A DNA stretch of 51,845 bases, from NCBI GenBank assembly GCA_023150375.1, contig JAKLLA010000024.1:1-51845 (forward strand). Direction: 5' to 3'. Source of the stretch: Burkholderiaceae bacterium (GTDB lineage: Bacteria > Pseudomonadota > Gammaproteobacteria > Burkholderiales > Burkholderiaceae_C). Below the pieces are notes generated by a model. That model saw nothing but the letters and a program-made list of their open reading frames with translations, did no database searches and was not told the origin of the DNA. Positions 1-8,102 of the stretch are shown here, piece after piece; position 1 is the first letter of the stretch; the number at the start of each line of letters is the position of its first letter. The translations under genes were made by a program, and so were the position numbers.

Positions 1-109
1 TCAGCGCAAACAGTGAACTACCGTGCTTTGCAAAGTTTAGACTACACACCGCTCGGCATCACCATCGCCAAGTCCTTGATTCCACTGGCTTCGGGGGCTG
101 AAGATGGCG

Positions 110-313
110 TCAAAACCGGTCGGAGGTGTCGAACTCGGGGGCGCGGTAGATTGCTTCGCCTTCCATCAGGGCAAAGGCGTCGGCGCCGCCCGGGCTGCTG
201 CTGCCGCGCTCGCCGCAGCCGGCGGTGGCCAGCAGCAGCAGCAGGGGCAGGCCGAACAGGGCGGCGGCGGTGCCGGCCGAGCGGCGCGCGCCGGGGCGGG
301 GCGGGCGGGTCAT
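110..313 (-). CDS. small lipoprotein, hypothetical
   Basis: This 67-residue protein has an N-terminal Arg-rich stretch, a hydrophobic core of Leu residues and a lipobox ending in Ala-Gly-Cys (Cys33). It is therefore probably lipid-anchored after signal peptidase II cleavage. The mature part is only about 35 residues and matches no family I recognise. Its ATG overlaps the TGA of the upstream membrane-protein gene (ATGA), so the two are probably translated together. They are divergent from the ECF sigma factor gene. Function unknown. Confidence 0.55.
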   Translation of the reverse strand: MTRPPRPGARRSAGTAAALFGLPLLLLLATAGCGERGSSSPGGADAFALMEGEAIYRAPEFDTSDRF

Positions 314-603
314 CGCGCCTTGCGGCGGGTCTGCGCGGCGCCGGGGGAGCTGCCCGCGGCGGCCTGCTGCGCGGCGGCGCGCTCGCGGGCGGCGGCCTGG
401 CGGGCGCGGGTTTCGTGCAGCAGCTTCAGGGCGCCGAAGATGTTCACGCCGGCCACCAGCAGCGCCGGCCACAGCGGCAGGTCCTGGCCGGTCTTCCAGC
501 CCCAGAACAGCAGCAGCGCCAGGCCGAGGGCGCCGACGATCAGCGTCATCGAGCCGAAGCTGAAGATCCCCTTGTCGAGGTCCGTTACCTGTCGAGTCTC
601 CAT
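310..603 (-). CDS. small membrane protein, hypothetical
   Basis: A 97-residue protein with two hydrophobic segments, roughly residues 14-35 and 42-58. An Ala/Arg/Gln-rich C-terminal tail is probably cytoplasmic. The chosen ATG gives a compact start, METRQVTDLDKG; further upstream the frame is open but Arg-rich and looks non-coding. The stop overlaps the start of the following lipoprotein gene. Its 5' end faces the ECF sigma factor gene across about 110 bp. No family recognised; the call rests on membrane topology, codon bias and coupling. Confidence 0.6.
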   Translation of the reverse strand: METRQVTDLDKGIFSFGSMTLIVGALGLALLLFWGWKTGQDLPLWPALLVAGVNIFGALKLLHETRARQAAARERAAAQQAAAGSSPGAAQTRRKAR

Positions 604-673
604 ACCACCACGCAAGTTGCACGCCGCAGGGGCGCCGAAATGGGCGCGGCAGACTACCACGGCCGATCGTGCC

Positions 674-700
674 TGTAACCTGCGGACCCTCCCGAGCGAC
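674..700 (+). promoter_or_regulatory. predicted ECF sigma autoregulated promoter
   Basis: TGTAACC at 674-680 is followed after exactly 16 bases by CGAC at 697-700. As I recall, the Caulobacter SigF/NrsF-type ECF system uses a GTAACC -35 element with a CGAA -10 element at this spacing. The downstream sigma factor is paired with an NrsF-type (DUF1109) anti-sigma factor, so self-activation is plausible. Transcription would start near 707, only a few bases before the GTG at 713. Confidence 0.5.
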
Positions 701-712
701 TGAAGGGTCGAC

Positions 713-1267
713 GTGCATCCCGACGACTTCGAGAACCGCCTGGCCCCGCTGTGGCAGCGCGCCTGCCAGGGCGACGAGGCGGCGTACCGGGCCGCCCTGG
801 CGCTGGTGGCCACCCGCCTGCGCGGCTGGCTGCGCCGGCGCATGCAGTCCTGGCCGGACGAACTGGAGGATCTTGTGCAGGAGACCCTGCTGGCGCTGCA
901 CCTGCAGCGCGGTACCTACGACCCCGCGGTGCCGGTCAGCGCCTGGGTGCTGGCGATTGCGCGGCACAAGCTGATCGACCTGTGGCGGCGGCGCGGCCGG
1001 CATGCCGAGTTGCACACCTCGCTGGACGAGCTGACCGACGACCAGATGCCCGGCCGCGACGATGCCGCCGCGCCGGCCCGGCGCGACCTGGCGCTGCTGC
1101 TCGAGAGCCTGCCGGTGGCGCAGCGCGACGCCATCGTGCTGACCAAGGTGGAGGGGCTGTCGGTGGCCGAGGCGGCCGAGCGCACCGGCGCCTCCATCTC
1201 GGCCCTCAAGGTGCAGGTGCACCGCGGCCTGAAGAAGCTGGCCGACCTGATCCGCAAGGAGGCGTGA
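713..1267 (+). CDS. ECF (sigma-70 family) RNA polymerase sigma factor
   Basis: A 184-residue alternative sigma factor that would direct RNA polymerase to a small regulon. Region 2 is visible around residues 25-95 (WPDELEDLVQETLLALH, then a Trp-containing helix and HKLIDLWRRRGR). Region 4 lies near residues 125-180 (LLLESLPVAQRDAIVL, then an AEAAERTGASISALKVQVHRG helix-turn-helix). The start is a GTG. Its TGA overlaps the ATG of the next gene, an integral membrane anti-sigma factor of the NrsF/DUF1109 family. That pairing places it in the SigF-like ECF group linked to metal or oxidative stress in Caulobacter; the inducing signal here is unknown. Confidence 0.9.
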   Translation: MHPDDFENRLAPLWQRACQGDEAAYRAALALVATRLRGWLRRRMQSWPDELEDLVQETLLALHLQRGTYDPAVPVSAWVLAIARHKLIDLWRRRGRHAELHTSLDELTDDQMPGRDDAAAPARRDLALLLESLPVAQRDAIVLTKVEGLSVAEAAERTGASISALKVQVHRGLKKLADLIRKEA

Positions 1268-1905
1268 TGCACACCGACCAACTGATCTCGATGCTGGCCG
1301 CAGGCGCCGGCCCGGTGCCGCGCGCGGCGGTGGCGCGGCGGGTGGCCCCGGCGCTGGCGCTGGGTGGGGGGCTGGCCCTGGCGCTGGTGCTGCTGGGGCT
1401 GGGCCCGCTGCCGGCGGCGCAGGCCCGGGCGGATGTGGCGCTGTGGATGAAGCTGGGCTACGCCGGTGCGCTGGCGGCCGCGGCCGTGGCGCTGACGGCG
1501 CGGCTGGCCCGGCCGGTGGCCCGCACCGGCGGGCCGGCCGGGGCGGCGGCGGCGGTGCTGCTGGGCATGGCGGTGCTGGGCGCAGCGGCCTGGTGGGCCA
1601 CGCCGGCGGAGGGCCGGGCGCTGCAGTGGCTGGGCCGCAGCTGGGTCAGCTGCCCCTGGATCGTGCTGGGCGTGTCGCTGCCCACACTGGCCACGCTGCT
1701 CTGGGCCCTGCGCGGGCTGGCGCCCACCCGGCCGGTGCAGGCCGGGGCGGCGGCGGGGCTGGCGGCCGGGGCGGTGGGGGCGCTGGCCTATGCGCTGCAC
1801 TGCCCGGAGCGCTCGGCCACCTTCGTGGCGGTGTGGTACACGCTGGGCATCGCGCTGGCCGCCGGGCTGGGCGCGCTGCTGGGGCCGCGGGTGCTGCGCT
1901 GGTGA
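1267..1905 (+). CDS. NrsF-type (DUF1109) membrane anti-sigma factor
   Basis: A 212-residue integral membrane protein with about six hydrophobic segments and a short N-terminal cytoplasmic region beginning MHTDQLISMLAAGAGPVP, the typical opening of DUF1109/NrsF proteins. It would hold the sigma factor encoded just upstream at the membrane until a signal releases it. A cysteine in the WVSCPW motif and another in the ALHCPE motif are conserved-looking; in NrsF such cysteines are reported to matter for metal sensing. The start overlaps the sigma stop codon (TGATG), indicating translational coupling. Confidence 0.85.
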   Translation: MHTDQLISMLAAGAGPVPRAAVARRVAPALALGGGLALALVLLGLGPLPAAQARADVALWMKLGYAGALAAAAVALTARLARPVARTGGPAGAAAAVLLGMAVLGAAAWWATPAEGRALQWLGRSWVSCPWIVLGVSLPTLATLLWALRGLAPTRPVQAGAAAGLAAGAVGALAYALHCPERSATFVAVWYTLGIALAAGLGALLGPRVLRW

Positions 1906-2035
1906 CGGGGGGCTGAGGGGCAGGTGGCTGGCAGCCGAAGGGCGGGGCGGCCGGCCTGTCGCCCAGTTGTCTGTGGGGAGCCGGCGAGCTGCCTACACTG
2001 CGCCTTCCCCGCAAACCTCCCGAGGAGACAGACCC

Positions 2036-2698
2036 ATGACGATCCAGCTCTGCGGCTTTGCCGTGTCCAACTACTACAACAAGGTCAAGCTGGCCCTGCT
2101 CGAGAAGGGCATCCCCTTCGAGGAGGTGGTCGTGATGACCGGCTCGAAGGACGAGGCGGTGCTGGCCTGCTCGCCGCTGGCAAAGGTGCCCTACATCCGC
2201 ACGCCGCAGGGCGCGCTGTGCGAGAGCGAGGTCATCATGGGCTGGATCGAGGCGGCCCACCCCGGCACGCCGCCGCTGCTGCCGGCCGACCCCTTCGCCG
2301 CGGCCAAGGTGCGCGAGCTGTCGCAGTTCATCGACCTGCACCTCGAGCTGGTGGCGCGCGAGCTGTACGCGCAGGCCTTCTTCGGCGGCACGGTGAGCGA
2401 GGAGGTCAAGGCCAGCGTGCGCAAGCGGCTGGTGAAGAACATCGCGGCCTTCCAGCGGCTGGCGAAGTTCGCCCCCTATGTGGCCGGCGACACCTTCACG
2501 CAGGCCGACTGCGCCGCCTGGGTCAGCCTGCCGCTGGTGGCCATGGCCACCAAGAGCGTGCTGGGCGAGGACCTGCTGGCCACCGCCGGCGTCGACTGGA
2601 AGGCCTACGCCGCCCTGGTCGGCCAGCGCCTGGCCGCGCAGAAGGTGGCCGCCGACCGCAAGACCGCGCAGGAGGCGATGTTCGCGAAGAAGGGGTGA
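2036..2698 (+). CDS. glutathione S-transferase family protein
   Basis: A 220-residue cytosolic protein with a thioredoxin-fold N-terminal domain (residues 1-80). It shows the cis-proline segment KVPYIRTPQG and the glutathione-gamma-glutamyl contact CESEVIMGWIE. An all-helical C-terminal domain follows, containing the N-capping-type YVAGDTFTQADCAAW motif. Such enzymes conjugate glutathione to electrophiles, but the substrate cannot be told from the sequence. A GAGGAGA ribosome binding site lies just before the ATG. It is not obviously part of an operon. Confidence 0.88.
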   Translation: MTIQLCGFAVSNYYNKVKLALLEKGIPFEEVVVMTGSKDEAVLACSPLAKVPYIRTPQGALCESEVIMGWIEAAHPGTPPLLPADPFAAAKVRELSQFIDLHLELVARELYAQAFFGGTVSEEVKASVRKRLVKNIAAFQRLAKFAPYVAGDTFTQADCAAWVSLPLVAMATKSVLGEDLLATAGVDWKAYAALVGQRLAAQKVAADRKTAQEAMFAKKG

Positions 2699-2789
2699 AC
2701 GCACTGGGCCCGGTTCGGGCTTGAGCGCGAGGAGCGAATCCGGGCACACTCCGGATTCAGCCATCGACCTTGCTGCCAGGGATTCCTTC

Positions 2790-3410
2790 ATGGGCCACGC
2801 TCAACCCGTCAGCCGCTTCGACTTCGCCACCTACATGGACTGGGAGGCGCAGCAGCCTGAGCGCCACGAATGGGTCGATGGCGAAATCTTCGCGATGACC
2901 GGGGCGCGTGATGCGCACAACCAGGTCGCAGGCAATCTCTACATGGCGCTTCGCGTCGCTCTGCGCGGTACGCCATGCCGCGTCTTCATTTCGGACATGA
3001 AATTGCATGTCGAAGCGGCCGACGCGGTGTTCTACCCCGATGTGCTGGTCACCTGCGACGCCCGCGACCGTGGCCCCGACGCCGACCTGGCCAAGCGCCA
3101 CCCGCTGCTGATCGTCGAAGTGCTCAGCGACAGCACGGCCGCCTACGACCGGGGTCGCAAGTTCGAGCTGTACCGCCGCCTGCCGGAGCTGCAGGAGGTG
3201 CTGTTCGTCGCACAGGACCGCATGCAGCTCGACCTGTTCCGGCGCAACGACCGGGGCCGCTGGGAGCTCTACCCCGCCGGCGAAGGCGAGTCGCTCCGGC
3301 TCGAGAGCGTCGGGCTGGACCTGGCGGTGGCGCAGGTCTACCAGGACGTGCTGCCGCAGGTGCCGGACGTGCCCCACCGGCCGGACCTGCCGCAGCCGCA
3401 CGCCGCGTGA
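2790..3410 (+). CDS. Uma2 family (DUF820) PD-(D/E)XK nuclease-like protein
   Basis: A 206-residue protein of the Uma2/DUF820 restriction-endonuclease-like fold. It opens with FDFATYMDWEAQQPERHEWVDGEI, typical of the family. It then shows the catalytic-type residues of the PD-(D/E)XK core: FYPDVLV (Asp), LLIVEVLSDST (Glu) and the Lys in RGRKFELYRR. Members are abundant in cyanobacteria and scattered in proteobacteria, often near mobile DNA, and their biological role is unknown. Its 3' end converges on fccB, with the two stops separated by about 16 bp. Confidence 0.85.
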   Translation: MGHAQPVSRFDFATYMDWEAQQPERHEWVDGEIFAMTGARDAHNQVAGNLYMALRVALRGTPCRVFISDMKLHVEAADAVFYPDVLVTCDARDRGPDADLAKRHPLLIVEVLSDSTAAYDRGRKFELYRRLPELQEVLFVAQDRMQLDLFRRNDRGRWELYPAGEGESLRLESVGLDLAVAQVYQDVLPQVPDVPHRPDLPQPHAA

Positions 3411-3428
3411 GCCCGGGCCGCCCGGCTC
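3409..3428. terminator. possible bidirectional hairpin between convergent genes
   Basis: An inverted repeat with arms GAGCC-C-GGGC and GCCC-GGCTC (nine pairs, one bulged C) spans the stop codons of the Uma2 gene and fccB. There is no T-tract on either side, so it may act with Rho or only as a 3' end stabiliser. Confidence 0.35.
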
Positions 3429-4788
3429 AACCGAAGCTGTCGGCCATCAGCGTGTCGAACCAGGTGCCCATCCGGCGGAAGTTCTCGGCGTCGATGCGGG
3501 CCGATTCGGTGGGCCGGGCGCCGTCGGTGCGGCCGTTGCCCGCGGCGATGCGCATCGTGCGGGAGGCCGGGTCGTACTGGTAGACCGCGGTGAGCCAGGA
3601 GGCGGTGCCGGCCGTGATGGGCGAGTAGCAGGCCGAGTTGAGCACCGGCGCGGGGTCCGGGCTGCCGCCGGCGAGCAGGCGCAGCACCGCGTCGGCGCAG
3701 GTCTTGCCTTCCTGGTTGGCGATGTGGCCGGCCTTGGGCAGGCCGGTCTGCGCGGCATCGCCGATCACGTGCACGCCGGGCACGGCGGTGGATTCGTAGC
3801 TGAGCAGGTCGACCCCGGCCCAGCGGCCGTCGGCGCTGTCGATCAGGCCGGCGCGCTCGAGCCATTCGCCAGGGCGGCTGCCGCGGGCGCGCTGCGGTGC
3901 GATCGGGTTGATGGCCTGCGCGGTCACGGACTGCGCGGCGCCGAGGGCGTCGGTCCAGGCGACGCGGCCGGTGGCGGCGTCGATCTGCAGCGCGCGCACG
4001 CCGGGGCGGTAGTCGATCACGCCGGCATGCACCACGTCGAAGGCGTGGCCGAAGGTTTCGGGCTCGGCCTGGATGGCGTCGTTCTCGTCGAGCACCAGCA
4101 CCCTGGCGGCGCTGCCCAGGCGGCTCTTCAGGTGGTCGGCCACCAGGCAGGCGCGCTCGTAGGGGCCGGGCGGGCAACGGTAGGGCGCCTTCGGAATGGT
4201 CAGCACGAAGGTGTCGCCGGCGGCCAGCGCGGCAATGCGCGCGCGCAGCAGTTCGGTCTGCGCGCCGGCCTGCCAGGCGTGCGGGGTGCGCAGGGCGTAG
4301 TCCTCGGCGGTCAGTCCGTAGGCGGGGTCGAAGTCGACGCCGGGGGCGACGATGAGCCGGTCCCAGGCCAGGCGGCTGCCGTCGCTGCACAGCAGGCTGT
4401 GCCCGGCCGGGTCGATGGACTGCACCGTGGCCTGGCGGATCTCGACGCCGTGGCGCTCGACCAGGCTGCGGCGCTCGAACTCCAGCGAGGCCAGCGAGCG
4501 CGCCCCGCCGAGCACCAGGTTGCTCATGATGTGCGAGGTGTAGCGGGCGCTGCCCTCGACCAGCGTGACCTGCACCTGGGCGCCGCCCCACAGCCGCAGG
4601 TACTTGGCCGCAGTGGCGCCGGCCATGCCGCCGCCCACCACCACCACGCGGCTGGGCGGCACCGCGGCGCGGGCGACCAGGCCGGCGCCGAGCAGGCCGC
4701 CGGCCAGGCCCAGCCCCATCGCGCCGAGCCAGCGCCGACGGGCCTTCGAGCGCGGTGCGCCCGGCAGGGGAAGTTGCAGTTCGGACAT
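3427..4788 (-). CDS. fccB: sulfide dehydrogenase flavoprotein subunit (flavocytochrome c)
   Basis: A 453-residue FAD protein that oxidises sulfide to sulfur/polysulfide in the periplasm and passes electrons to the cytochrome c partner encoded immediately upstream. A twin-arginine-type leader (SKARRRWLGAMG followed by a hydrophobic stretch) precedes the FAD-binding VVVVGGGMAGATAAKYL motif. The two redox cysteines expected in FccB are present, in APYRCPPGPY and NSACYSPI. The C-terminal flavocytochrome c sulfide dehydrogenase domain is recognisable (GTWFDTLMADSFG at the end). Start codon is 2 bp after the fccA stop, so the two form an operon. Confidence 0.9.
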   Translation of the reverse strand: MSELQLPLPGAPRSKARRRWLGAMGLGLAGGLLGAGLVARAAVPPSRVVVVGGGMAGATAAKYLRLWGGAQVQVTLVEGSARYTSHIMSNLVLGGARSLASLEFERRSLVERHGVEIRQATVQSIDPAGHSLLCSDGSRLAWDRLIVAPGVDFDPAYGLTAEDYALRTPHAWQAGAQTELLRARIAALAAGDTFVLTIPKAPYRCPPGPYERACLVADHLKSRLGSAARVLVLDENDAIQAEPETFGHAFDVVHAGVIDYRPGVRALQIDAATGRVAWTDALGAAQSVTAQAINPIAPQRARGSRPGEWLERAGLIDSADGRWAGVDLLSYESTAVPGVHVIGDAAQTGLPKAGHIANQEGKTCADAVLRLLAGGSPDPAPVLNSACYSPITAGTASWLTAVYQYDPASRTMRIAAGNGRTDGARPTESARIDAENFRRMGTWFDTLMADSFG

Positions 4789-4790
4789 GG

Positions 4791-5219
4791 TCAGTGCGCC
4801 TTCAGGTAGCGGATGATCAGGGTGATCTGTGCGTCGGTGTAGCCCTGGGCGTGGGCCGCCATGATGTCCTCGCGGGCGGGCTCGCGGGCCAGGTCGCGGT
4901 ATTCGCGCAGCTCGTCGGCCTCGTCGCCGCGGATGCGCTCGAAGCCGCCGCTGCCCCCGGTGCCGTGGCACTGGAAGCAGTTCGAGGCCAGCAGGCGGCC
5001 CTGGGCGTCGAGGGTGGCGTCGCCGACGGCCGCGGGCATCGCGATGCCCTCGGGCACGGTGGTGTCGGCGTCGGTGCGGTCCGTGCTGCCGCCACCGCCG
5101 CCGCAGGCGGCCAGCATCAGGGCGAGCAGGGGCAGCAGGCGGGCCGGCAGGCCCGCCGCCCGGTGCGGCGGGCGCCCGGGCGAAGGAGGAGGGGTGTGGG
5201 GGGCCATGGTCGAGGGCAT
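4791..5219 (-). CDS. fccA: sulfide dehydrogenase cytochrome c subunit
   Basis: A 142-residue c-type cytochrome with one heme-binding CFQCH motif (Cys81, Cys84, His85) and a probable axial methionine in EDIMAAHAQGYTD. The rest ends in the family-typical DAQITLIIRYLKAH. A lipobox-like LMLAAC (Cys39) suggests a lipid-anchored periplasmic protein. Next to FccB this is the heme subunit of flavocytochrome c sulfide dehydrogenase. The start could also be the internal ATG at 5207; neither has a clear ribosome binding site. A direct-repeat box at 5252-5266 sits just upstream and suggests its own promoter. Confidence 0.85.
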   Translation of the reverse strand: MPSTMAPHTPPPSPGRPPHRAAGLPARLLPLLALMLAACGGGGGSTDRTDADTTVPEGIAMPAAVGDATLDAQGRLLASNCFQCHGTGGSGGFERIRGDEADELREYRDLAREPAREDIMAAHAQGYTDAQITLIIRYLKAH

Positions 5220-5251
5220 CGGAGTGACCCGACCATGATTCGCAGCGGGAC

Positions 5252-5266
5252 TGAAGCGGAGATGAA
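5252..5266 (-). promoter_or_regulatory. candidate response-regulator box upstream of fccA
   Basis: TGAAGCGGAGATGAA on the plus strand: two TGAA half-sites 11 bp apart, about 35 bp before the fccA start. A 13-of-15 match (TGAAGCGGAACTGAA) is found at 8995-9009 upstream of the PepSY gene that opens the same block. Eleven-bp spacing is usual for OmpR/PhoB-family response regulators, and one is encoded between the two sites. Confidence 0.5.
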
Positions 5267-5295
5267 CCGGCCCGCGGCCGGGGGCCCGCCCGGGT

Positions 5296-6036
5296 TCAGA
5301 ACGTGAATTTCGCCCCGAGCGTGGTCATGCGCGCGGCCGGCTCGGCATCGCTGCGGTGCCAGCTGGCGTTGACGCTCCAGGCGTCGCTCAGGGCCCAGCG
5401 CAGGCCCAGGCCGGCCATGCGGTCGGCGTGGCGCTCGCCGACCACCTCGGCCATCAGGTCCAGCCCGGGCAGGGCGGTCCATTCCAGGGCCAGGCCCCAC
5501 TGGGTGGCGTAGCGGTGCGCGCCGTCGCCGCGGTCCTGGCTGCGGCCCAGGTTGACGTGGCCCTGCAGGCCCTCGCCCAGGCGCTGGGTCAGCACGCCGT
5601 TCAGGTAGATCGACTCGGCGCGCTCGCCGGCGGCGCGGGCCTGCGCAGCGCCCTAGGCCAGGGTGACGGTGGTGGCTTCGTCGGCGCTGGTGAACAGGCC
5701 GGTCTTTCCGCCCAGGCCGACGGCGCGCACGCGCAGGTCGGCGACGCGCGACTCGCCGTAGCCCAGCGCGATCTGGCTGCGCCAGCCGATGCCGCAGCCC
5801 ACCTGCGTGCTCCAGTCGCGGCTGCGCAGGCCGGCGTCGTGGCTGCGCGCGAGGAAGCCCTCCCACTCGCACTCGGCGCGGCCGAGCACGCCGGCGTCTT
5901 CCGTGATCAGGGGGCGGCCGGCCTGGGCGGCACCGCCGGCCAGCGTGAGGGCGACCAGCAGGGCGGCGGCTTCAGGGCGCAGGCGTGGGCGGCGCCGGGA
6001 GAGGGGGTGGGGGAGGTTCGACAGGGGCTGATTCAT
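5296..6036 (-). pseudogene. outer-membrane beta-barrel-like protein interrupted by an amber codon
   Basis: A frame of 247 codons encodes a signal peptide (ALLVALTLAGGAAQAG) and a protein rich in alternating strands. It ends in the aromatic GAKFTF signature of outer-membrane barrels. An in-frame TAG at 5653-5655 (codon 128) cuts it; the sequence continues in the same frame on both sides with matching codon bias (TTVTLA, stop, GAAQARAAGERAESIYLNG). A TGG (Trp) to TAG transition would explain it, since Trp fits the strand. The gene lies in a minus-strand run with the sensor kinase (65-bp overlap at its start) and fccAB. It could be a real pseudogene, a readthrough codon or a sequencing error. 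Confidence 0.7.
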
Positions 6037-7396
6037 GGGCGTGGGAGGGGTTCGGAGGATCCAGCAGCGATCTTGCCTGCAGCGGCTGCGAGCTGCCGGG
6101 CTCGCGTCGTGGTGGATTGCCCAGCTGCAGCTCGGCGAGGAAACCCTGCGGCGACGGCAGCAGCCGCAGGCGCCCGCCGTGCGCGCGGGCGACCAGGTCA
6201 GCCAGCATCAGGCCCAGGCCGGTGTGGCCCGCGTAGGCCTGCCGGTCCAGGGCCTGCTGCAGGGCCGCGCGGCGCGCTGCGTCCACGCCGGGTCCGTCGT
6301 CCTGCAGCCGCAGGGTGGCCGTGCGGTCGTCCTGGGTCACGCCGACCTGCAGCCGCGTGGCGCCGTGGCGCAGTGCGTTGTCGACCAGGTTGGCCAGCGC
6401 GGCGGCCAGCAGGTCGGGGTCGGCGCGGACCTCGAAGGGCGGCGCCACCGTGACGGCCAGGCCGTCGACCTGCCACTGCGCCATCAGCTCGTCCAGGCGC
6501 AGCGGCTGCCAGCGCAGCTCGCCGCTGCTGCGAAACAGCGCCAGGAGGGCGCCGACCACGCTGCGCAGCCGGTCGGCCGCCTGGCGGGCCAGGCGCAGCA
6601 CCGGCTGCGACTGCGCCGGCGAGATGCGCTGCGCCACCGCGAGCTGGGCCATGATGCCCGCCAGCGGGGTGCGCAGCGCGTGCGCCGCGTGGGCGGCGAA
6701 GGCGCGTTCGTGGTCCACCCGGGCGGCCAGCCGGGCGCCCAGGTGGGTGATGGCCTCGCTGACCGGGGCCAGCTCGCGCCACTGCGGCGCGGGCAGCGTC
6801 GCGCCGGGCTGCAGAGGGTCGAAGTGGGCCACGGCCTGCGACAGCTCCGACAGCGGGCGCAGCTCGCGGCGGATGCGCCGCCGCAGCCAGGCCGCGCAGA
6901 GCAGGCCGACCAGCAGGGCGCCGCCGACGGTGTACTGCACCGCCTCGAGCTTGGCCTCGCGCCGCTCGTCGCCGGTCTGCGCCACCATCAGCACCCGGCC
7001 CTGGTCGTCGAAGGCGCTGACCAGCACGCGCCAGGGGCCCTGCACCTCGGTATCCGACAGGCCGTGCCGGGCCGGCGGCGCCAGCGCGGCCGTCGGCGCG
7101 CGGTGCGAGCGCAGCAGCACCTGGCCGGCCGGGCCGACGAGCTGCCAGACCAGTTCCTCTTTGTGCGGCGGGGCCGGCTGAACGGGGGCGTCGCCCAGCG
7201 GCAGGATCGACGCGTGCGAGCGCAGCAGGTCGTGCAGGATCTGCGAGGACTCGCGCAGCGTGGCGTCCATGATCTCGTCGACCTCGTGGCGGATCACGAC
7301 GCTGACCACGACGGCCACGCCGATGCCCCACAGGAGGGAGACCCCCACCAGCAGGCGCGACAGCCGCTCGAGGATCGACGCGCGCGGCTCAGTCAC
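5972..7396 (-). CDS. two-component sensor histidine kinase
   Basis: A 474-residue inner-membrane kinase of the QseC/PmrB type. TM1 is near residues 14-36, a periplasmic sensor loop covers about 37-152, and TM2 is near 155-172. The H-box is FAAHAAHALRTPLAG with phospho-accepting His239. The ATPase domain has LANLVDNALRHG (N box), DDGPGV (G1) and GHTGLGLML (G2). The residue after the His is Ala instead of the usual Glu, which may alter catalysis. A Pro-rich tail follows the ATPase domain and overlaps the next gene. It starts with GTG and overlaps the end of the response regulator gene by 8 bp. Confidence 0.92.
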   Translation of the reverse strand: MTEPRASILERLSRLLVGVSLLWGIGVAVVVSVVIRHEVDEIMDATLRESSQILHDLLRSHASILPLGDAPVQPAPPHKEELVWQLVGPAGQVLLRSHRAPTAALAPPARHGLSDTEVQGPWRVLVSAFDDQGRVLMVAQTGDERREAKLEAVQYTVGGALLVGLLCAAWLRRRIRRELRPLSELSQAVAHFDPLQPGATLPAPQWRELAPVSEAITHLGARLAARVDHERAFAAHAAHALRTPLAGIMAQLAVAQRISPAQSQPVLRLARQAADRLRSVVGALLALFRSSGELRWQPLRLDELMAQWQVDGLAVTVAPPFEVRADPDLLAAALANLVDNALRHGATRLQVGVTQDDRTATLRLQDDGPGVDAARRAALQQALDRQAYAGHTGLGLMLADLVARAHGGRLRLLPSPQGFLAELQLGNPPRREPGSSQPLQARSLLDPPNPSHAHESAPVEPPPPPLPAPPTPAP

Positions 7397-8051
7397 CCGA
7401 GGTCACCCAGCGGTAGCCCAGGCCGCGCGAGTTCTCGATGCGGGCGCGGCCGACCTTCTTGCGCAGGCTGTAGATGTGCACCTCGAGGGCGTTGCTGGAG
7501 ACCTCGCCGTCCATGCCGAGCACCAGCGCTTCCAGGTCGGCCTTGGCGACGAAGCGCCCGGCGCGCAGCGCCAGGGCCTCGGTGATGGCCCATTCGCGCG
7601 CGGTGAGCGTGAGCGGCTCGCCGTCGCGCCAGGCGCTGCGCCCGGCCAGATCGAGCGCGATGTCGCCGAAGCACAGCCGCGACTCGGCCTCGCCGGCGCT
7701 GCGCCGCCGCACCGCGCGGATGCGTGCGCTCAGCTCCTCGGGCTCGAAGGGCTTGACCAGGTAGTCGTCGGCGCCGCTGTCGAGCCCGTGGATGCGGTCG
7801 GTCAGCAGGTCGCGCGCCGTCAGCACCAGCGCGGGCGTGCGGTTGCCGTGCGCGCGCAGGCTGCGGATCCAGTCCACCCCGCTGCCGTCGGGCAGCTGCC
7901 AGTCCACCAGCAGGGTGTCGAAGGGGTCGTGGCTCAGGGCCCGCGCCTGGTCGACGCGGCGGCACCAGTCCACCACGTGGCCCTCGGCCTGCAGGAAGGC
8001 GCGCAGGCCCTGGCCGAGGATGGGGTCGTCTTCGAGCAGCAGCAGGCGCAT
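7389..8051 (-). CDS. two-component response regulator, OmpR/PhoB family
   Basis: A 220-residue transcription factor. The receiver domain (1-115) has the acidic pocket LLLEDDP, phospho-acceptor Asp50 (LLVDWQLPDG), Thr in LVLTAR and the conserved Lys in LVKPFEPEEL. The C-terminal winged helix (125-218) includes LTAREWAITEALALRAGRFV and NALEVHIYSLRKKVGRARIENSRGLGYRW, which resemble QseB/TctD-type regulators. It is encoded with its kinase and between a b-type cytochrome gene and the sulfide dehydrogenase genes. It probably controls that block through the 15-bp boxes at 5252 and 8995. Confidence 0.93.
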   Translation of the reverse strand: MRLLLLEDDPILGQGLRAFLQAEGHVVDWCRRVDQARALSHDPFDTLLVDWQLPDGSGVDWIRSLRAHGNRTPALVLTARDLLTDRIHGLDSGADDYLVKPFEPEELSARIRAVRRRSAGEAESRLCFGDIALDLAGRSAWRDGEPLTLTAREWAITEALALRAGRFVAKADLEALVLGMDGEVSSNALEVHIYSLRKKVGRARIENSRGLGYRWVTSGD

Positions 8052-8102
8052 CGGCGGATCAGGCGGGCAGGGCGGGGCGCGTGTGGGCGCGTCCGGCGGG
8101 GC

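Noticed and set aside
13-678. Possible plus-strand gene at the left edge starting with GTG
   Set aside because: Low-complexity Arg/Gly/Ala product antisense to the two small envelope genes; bases 1-109 alone show no convincing gene, only slightly lower GC.
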